From NCBI GenBank assembly GCA_025449725.1, contig JANWIU010000037.1, positions 1 to 7,122 of the forward strand: a stretch of 7,122 nucleotides of DNA. The letters are read 5' to 3'. The DNA comes from Pseudobdellovibrio sp. (GTDB lineage Bacteria; Bdellovibrionota; Bdellovibrionia; Bdellovibrionales; Bdellovibrionaceae). Both the position numbers and the translations under genes were made by a program. The stretch's first letter is position 1; each line of letters starts with the position of its first letter. Below are positions 6,241 to 7,122 of this stretch, piece by piece. The notes beneath the pieces are model-generated. The model was given only the letters and a program-made list of their open reading frames with translations. It did no database searches and was not told the DNA's origin.

Positions 6241-6339
6241 GTGTTTGTGTAGAGAACTTTTTAATACAGCTGGCTGAATTTGAGCAATAAATTATGATGG
6301 GCTTGTAAAGAGTTTAGATCCTTACGACATGAATTTTTT

Positions 6340-7122
6340 TCACTTAAATTTAATTAAGTATAAGTCTCGCAGCTCTGTAGAGCCGTCTTTGTATTTCACC
6401 AGCACTCTTACTTGGTGGTTTGCTGCTCCGTTTTTGGAAACAGTGTAACTGTCACTGGCACCATATCCCGGAACAGCCGCCGGCGCAGTGAAGTTCCGAA
6501 CCGCAACGCCATCCACATACCAGGTACCGCTTACTAAATCTAAAGAATCAACTGAACAAGTGGCTGCGGCACCGGCTTCCACCTCAAGAGGACACTGAAC
6601 AGACGCCGGAAGTGAGGGCGTTGCCGGATCCAGCACATATCCCCATTTGCCGGGAGCATACGTTGTCGGCGCCCGCTTCACTCCGACTTGCATGCCGCGC
6701 TTCAATGCCTGAATGTCCTGATCACCGGTGGCCACTAAAGCGTCTTTGCAGTACAGGCTAACAGTAGACATTCCGTAATTTTGGATTTTTTGGTACAAAT
6801 TCAAACTTAAATTAAACCATACGAAGTTGACGTTCTGGTCCCTTTCGAACTTTCCGGTGGAGTCCGGTGCAACACCTCTGACCGTCCCCGAAACTTTGTT
6901 ACCTTGCATGTTGGTGATACCCGTGTCGTTGGTCACCTCTGAAGGTAAAACCGCTATTACAGAATTTGTTGCATTGTTTTTGATTTCAATACGGTAGCCA
7001 TCAGCCGAATAATCAATCGTATTTCGAAAATAGATTGATGAGCCGGCCCGATAGGGATTATCAAATTTAAGATTCATTGAAGTCGCTGCAGGATAAGTTA
7101 ACGGAAACCCAAGCTCTTCATA
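6340..7122 (-). CDS. C-terminal part of a probable surface or secreted protein with Ig-like end domain
   Basis: The frame is open from the right edge (7122) to TGA 6342-6340, 260 codons. The ATG at 7077 lacks a Shine-Dalgarno and the 15 codons above it read like protein, so it is probably internal and the gene starts outside the window. The visible chain is rich in Thr, Ser, Val, Asn and Tyr and looks beta-structured. Its last 90 or so residues begin at P-A-S-V-Q-C-P-L-E-V and contain a second Cys and G-T-W-Y-V-D-G-V, ending in a V-K-Y-K-D-G strand, in the manner of bacterial Ig-like or PKD-type domains. Three Cys occur in all. No membrane anchor is seen at the C-terminus. I do not recognise the family. 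There is no terminator in the 112 bases before the dehydrogenase gene, so cotranscription is possible, though functions appear unrelated. Confidence 0.7.
   Translation of the reverse strand, partial: YEELGFPLTYPAATSMNLKFDNPYRAGSSIYFRNTIDYSADGYRIEIKNNATNSVIAVLPSEVTNDTGITNMQGNKVSGTVRGVAPDSTGKFERDQNVNFVWFNLSLNLYQKIQNYGMSTVSLYCKDALVATGDQDIQALKRGMQVGVKRAPTTYAPGKWGYVLDPATPSLPASVQCPLEVEAGAAATCSVDSLDLVSGTWYVDGVAVRNFTAPAAVPGYGASDSYTVSKNGAANHQVRVLVKYKDGSTELRDLYLIKFK

Noticed and set aside
6241..6339. Promoter for the dehydrogenase operon
   Set aside because: CATAAT (complement of 6291-6296) is a fair -10, and TTGCTC with TATTAA lies nearer the gene, but the first has no -35 and the second only a 15-base spacer.
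6331..6358. T-run and CTTAA/TTAAG inverted repeat as a terminator
   Set aside because: The stem is short and all A-T, and for the minus-strand gene the run downstream is A rather than T.

Overview
The window looks like chromosomal DNA of a free-living Gram-negative bacterium of moderate G+C. The mix of a large secreted Cys-rich repeat protein, a DUF1904 protein and a compact RecQ would fit Bdellovibrio and relatives (Bdellovibrionota), but this is an impression from gene style and not a demonstrated assignment. I see no tRNA, rRNA, CRISPR array, insertion sequence or phage gene.

Left end (1-2303, + strand): a long reading frame is already open at base 1 and runs to a TAA at 1644-1646. It encodes four full copies and a fifth partial copy of a ten-cysteine, EGF/furin-like module, followed by a 186-residue non-repetitive Cys-rich cap. 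A 13-bp terminator palindrome follows at once. After an AT-rich gap of about 260 bases with short reiterated motifs comes a small exported protein or lipoprotein (83 aa), closed by a GC-rich terminator whose T-run overlaps the recQ stop codon.

Middle (2302-4611): recQ on the minus strand encodes a 514-aa helicase with helicase core, zinc site and HRDC domain but no room for the winged-helix (RQC) domain. Divergent from it is a LysE/RhtB-type amino-acid exporter. Its best start (ATG 3963) is one base out of frame with the body of the gene, so the 5' end is either frameshifted or uses a non-standard start.

Right half (4614-7122, minus strand): a FAD-dependent D-amino-acid dehydrogenase-like gene is followed 9 bases later by a DUF1904 (tautomerase-superfamily) gene whose Shine-Dalgarno overlaps the upstream stop codon, a clear two-gene operon. 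It meets the exporter gene tail to tail with 2 bases between stop codons. A third minus-strand frame (6340 to beyond 7122) is the C-terminal part of a probable surface or secreted protein with an Ig-like end domain.

The exporter, dehydrogenase and tautomerase-like genes could form an amino-acid-handling neighbourhood (inference). The two partial genes at the edges look like envelope or secreted proteins unrelated to that metabolism. The most distinctive item is the Cys-rich array, which shows a two-unit (80 + 78 residue) higher-order repeat.
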